Source: an uncultured Collinsella sp. (GTDB lineage Bacteria; Actinomycetota; Coriobacteriia; Coriobacteriales; Coriobacteriaceae). From it: DNA of 13,565 nt. Where the stretch lies: positions 1 through 13,565 of the forward strand of contig URNC01000042.1 of NCBI GenBank assembly GCA_900549065.1. The letters run 5' to 3'. Position numbers and translations under genes: made by a program. The notes under the pieces were generated by a model that searched no databases, was not told the origin of the DNA, and saw only the letters and a list, made by a program, of their open reading frames with translations. The stretch's first letter is position 1. Each line of letters opens with the position of its first letter. Below are positions 12,840-13,565 of this stretch, piece by piece.

Positions 12840-13325
12840 GTGAAGGTCATCATCTATACCGACGGCTCGGCCCGATCAAATCCGGGACGCGGCGGCTACG
12901 GCGCCGTACTCAAATACACCAACCCCGCCGGCAAGACCTTCACCTCCGAGCTTTCACGCGGCTACGCCAAGACCACCAACAACCGCATGGAGCTCATGGC
13001 GGTCATCGTGGCGCTCGAGGCGCTCAACCGCCCCTGCGAGGTCGAGGTCCATTCCGATTCGCAGTACGTCGTCAACGCTTTCAATAAACACTGGATCGAC
13101 GGCTGGAAAAAGCGCGGGTGGAAAACTGCCAACAAGCAGCCCGTTAAGAACCGTGACCTGTGGGAGCGCCTGCTTGCCGCAAGGAGCAAGCATAAGGTGG
13201 AGTTCATCTGGGTTAAGGGCCACGCCGGCCACGAGCTCAACGAGCGCTGCGATGAGCTCGCCACCACGGCGGCCGACGGCAGTAACCTCGATATCGACAC
13301 CGGCTTTAACGAGAGCGACCTGTAA
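12840..13325 (+). CDS. rnhA: Ribonuclease HI
   Basis: Cytoplasmic endonuclease that cuts the RNA strand of RNA/DNA hybrids, removing primers and R-loops; 161 residues, normal for RNase HI. Catalytic residues are all present: Asp8 (YTDGSARSNPG), Glu51 (NNRMEL), Asp73 (HSDSQYV), His128 (KGHAGH) and Asp138 (ERCDELA). The basic protrusion (WIDGWKKRGWKTANKQPVKN, 85-104) that grips the hybrid is present. I chose the GTG at 12840-12842, seven bases after AAAGGA, because it places the first beta strand (KVIIYTDG) at the N-terminus as in the family; an upstream ATG at 12789 adds an unrelated tail. A TACAAT at 12796-12801 may be its -10, but no clear -35 is seen. Confidence 0.96.
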   Translation: MKVIIYTDGSARSNPGRGGYGAVLKYTNPAGKTFTSELSRGYAKTTNNRMELMAVIVALEALNRPCEVEVHSDSQYVVNAFNKHWIDGWKKRGWKTANKQPVKNRDLWERLLAARSKHKVEFIWVKGHAGHELNERCDELATTAADGSNLDIDTGFNESDL

Positions 13326-13398
13326 CGGCGTTTTCGCACGCTTTTGTGTCCTCCCGCGCTACACTCGTCCTGTAGGCCAAACAACGCAAGGGGGACAC

Positions 13399-13527
13399 AT
13401 GCTGCGTATCGCAACCATCGGCACGTCCATGATCACCGACGACTTTATTCAGGTCGTCAATGCCAACGACCAGGCCGTATTCGTAGGCACGCTTTCACGC
13501 GACGCCAATCGCGGTACCGCCTTTACC
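13399..13527 (+). CDS. Gfo/Idh/MocA family oxidoreductase, N-terminal fragment
   Basis: ATG at 13399-13401 with AAGGGGGA just upstream; 43 residues of genuine sequence remain. MLRIATIGTSMITDDF and VFVGTLSRDANRG look like the first beta-alpha-beta unit of a Rossmann fold, with GTSMIT in place of the usual G-x-G-x-x-G and a Ser-Arg after strand 2 that would suit NADP. This opening is typical of a subgroup of Gfo/Idh/MocA proteins. The gene is cut by library adapter, not by a natural break; the frame stays open through the adapter and would add spurious residues beginning LSLIHISEPTR. TACACT at 13360-13365 may be its -10. Confidence 0.75.
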
Positions 13528-13565
13528 CTGTCTCTTATACACATCTCCGAGCCCACGAGACTACG
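13528..13565. other. Nextera/Tn5 sequencing adapter at the contig end (artefact)
   Basis: 13528-13546 is the 19-base Tn5 mosaic end CTGTCTCTTATACACATCT, and 13547-13561 is CCGAGCCCACGAGAC, the rest of the Illumina Nextera read-2 adapter as read through from the insert. The last four bases TACG would then be the beginning of the i7 index. The sequence should be trimmed at 13527. Confidence 0.98.

Noticed and set aside
13528..13546. Tn5 insertion end as a natural transposon
   Set aside because: The mosaic end is followed at once by Nextera adapter sequence, so it is a library artefact.

Overview
The window looks like chromosomal DNA of a gut actinobacterium of class Coriobacteriia, most likely Collinsella or a near relative. 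This is inferred from the GC-rich codon use, strong AAAGGAG-type ribosome binding sites, GTG/TTG starts, and the gene set: DUF3793 next to a short-chain flavodoxin, polar amino acid ABC transporter, ferredoxin-type aldo/keto reductase, MetY, and a secreted protein with a 3D-like C-terminus. It is a contig end: the last 38 bases (13528-13565) are Nextera/Tn5 library adapter, not genome.

Layout. 1-828 (+): 3' end of a DUF3793 gene, a flavodoxin, and a bidirectional terminator. 849-4040 (-): a polar amino acid ABC importer in the order binding protein, permease, ATPase, with a promoter upstream and two hairpins after the binding-protein gene. The permease carries an unusual extracytoplasmic domain of about 150 residues between its signal peptide and membrane segments. 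4102-7422 (-): aldo/keto reductase, Gfo/Idh/MocA oxidoreductase and endonuclease IV in series. The two spacers in this series each hold a copy of one 88-bp structured element, ending 10-14 nt before the next start codon, and four consecutive base pairs of its stem have changed by compensatory substitution between the copies.

7423-7747 is a divergent spacer with a possible 22-codon ORF and two hairpins, followed by a ketopantoate reductase family gene (+). A shared terminator separates it from a small two-helix membrane protein (-), then a secreted coiled-coil/3D-like protein (-). 10153-12740 is a sulfur-amino-acid module: metY (-) with its own terminator, a leader of about 178 nt containing a 17-codon ORF with a near-perfect ribosome binding site, a good promoter, a LysR-box palindrome, and a divergent LysR regulator (+). 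RNase HI (+) and the start of another Gfo/Idh/MocA gene (+), cut off by the adapter, end the window.

The items most worth following are the covarying paired element and the metY leader ORF. Most other genes belong to familiar families. No tRNA, rRNA, CRISPR, phage or natural insertion sequence was seen.
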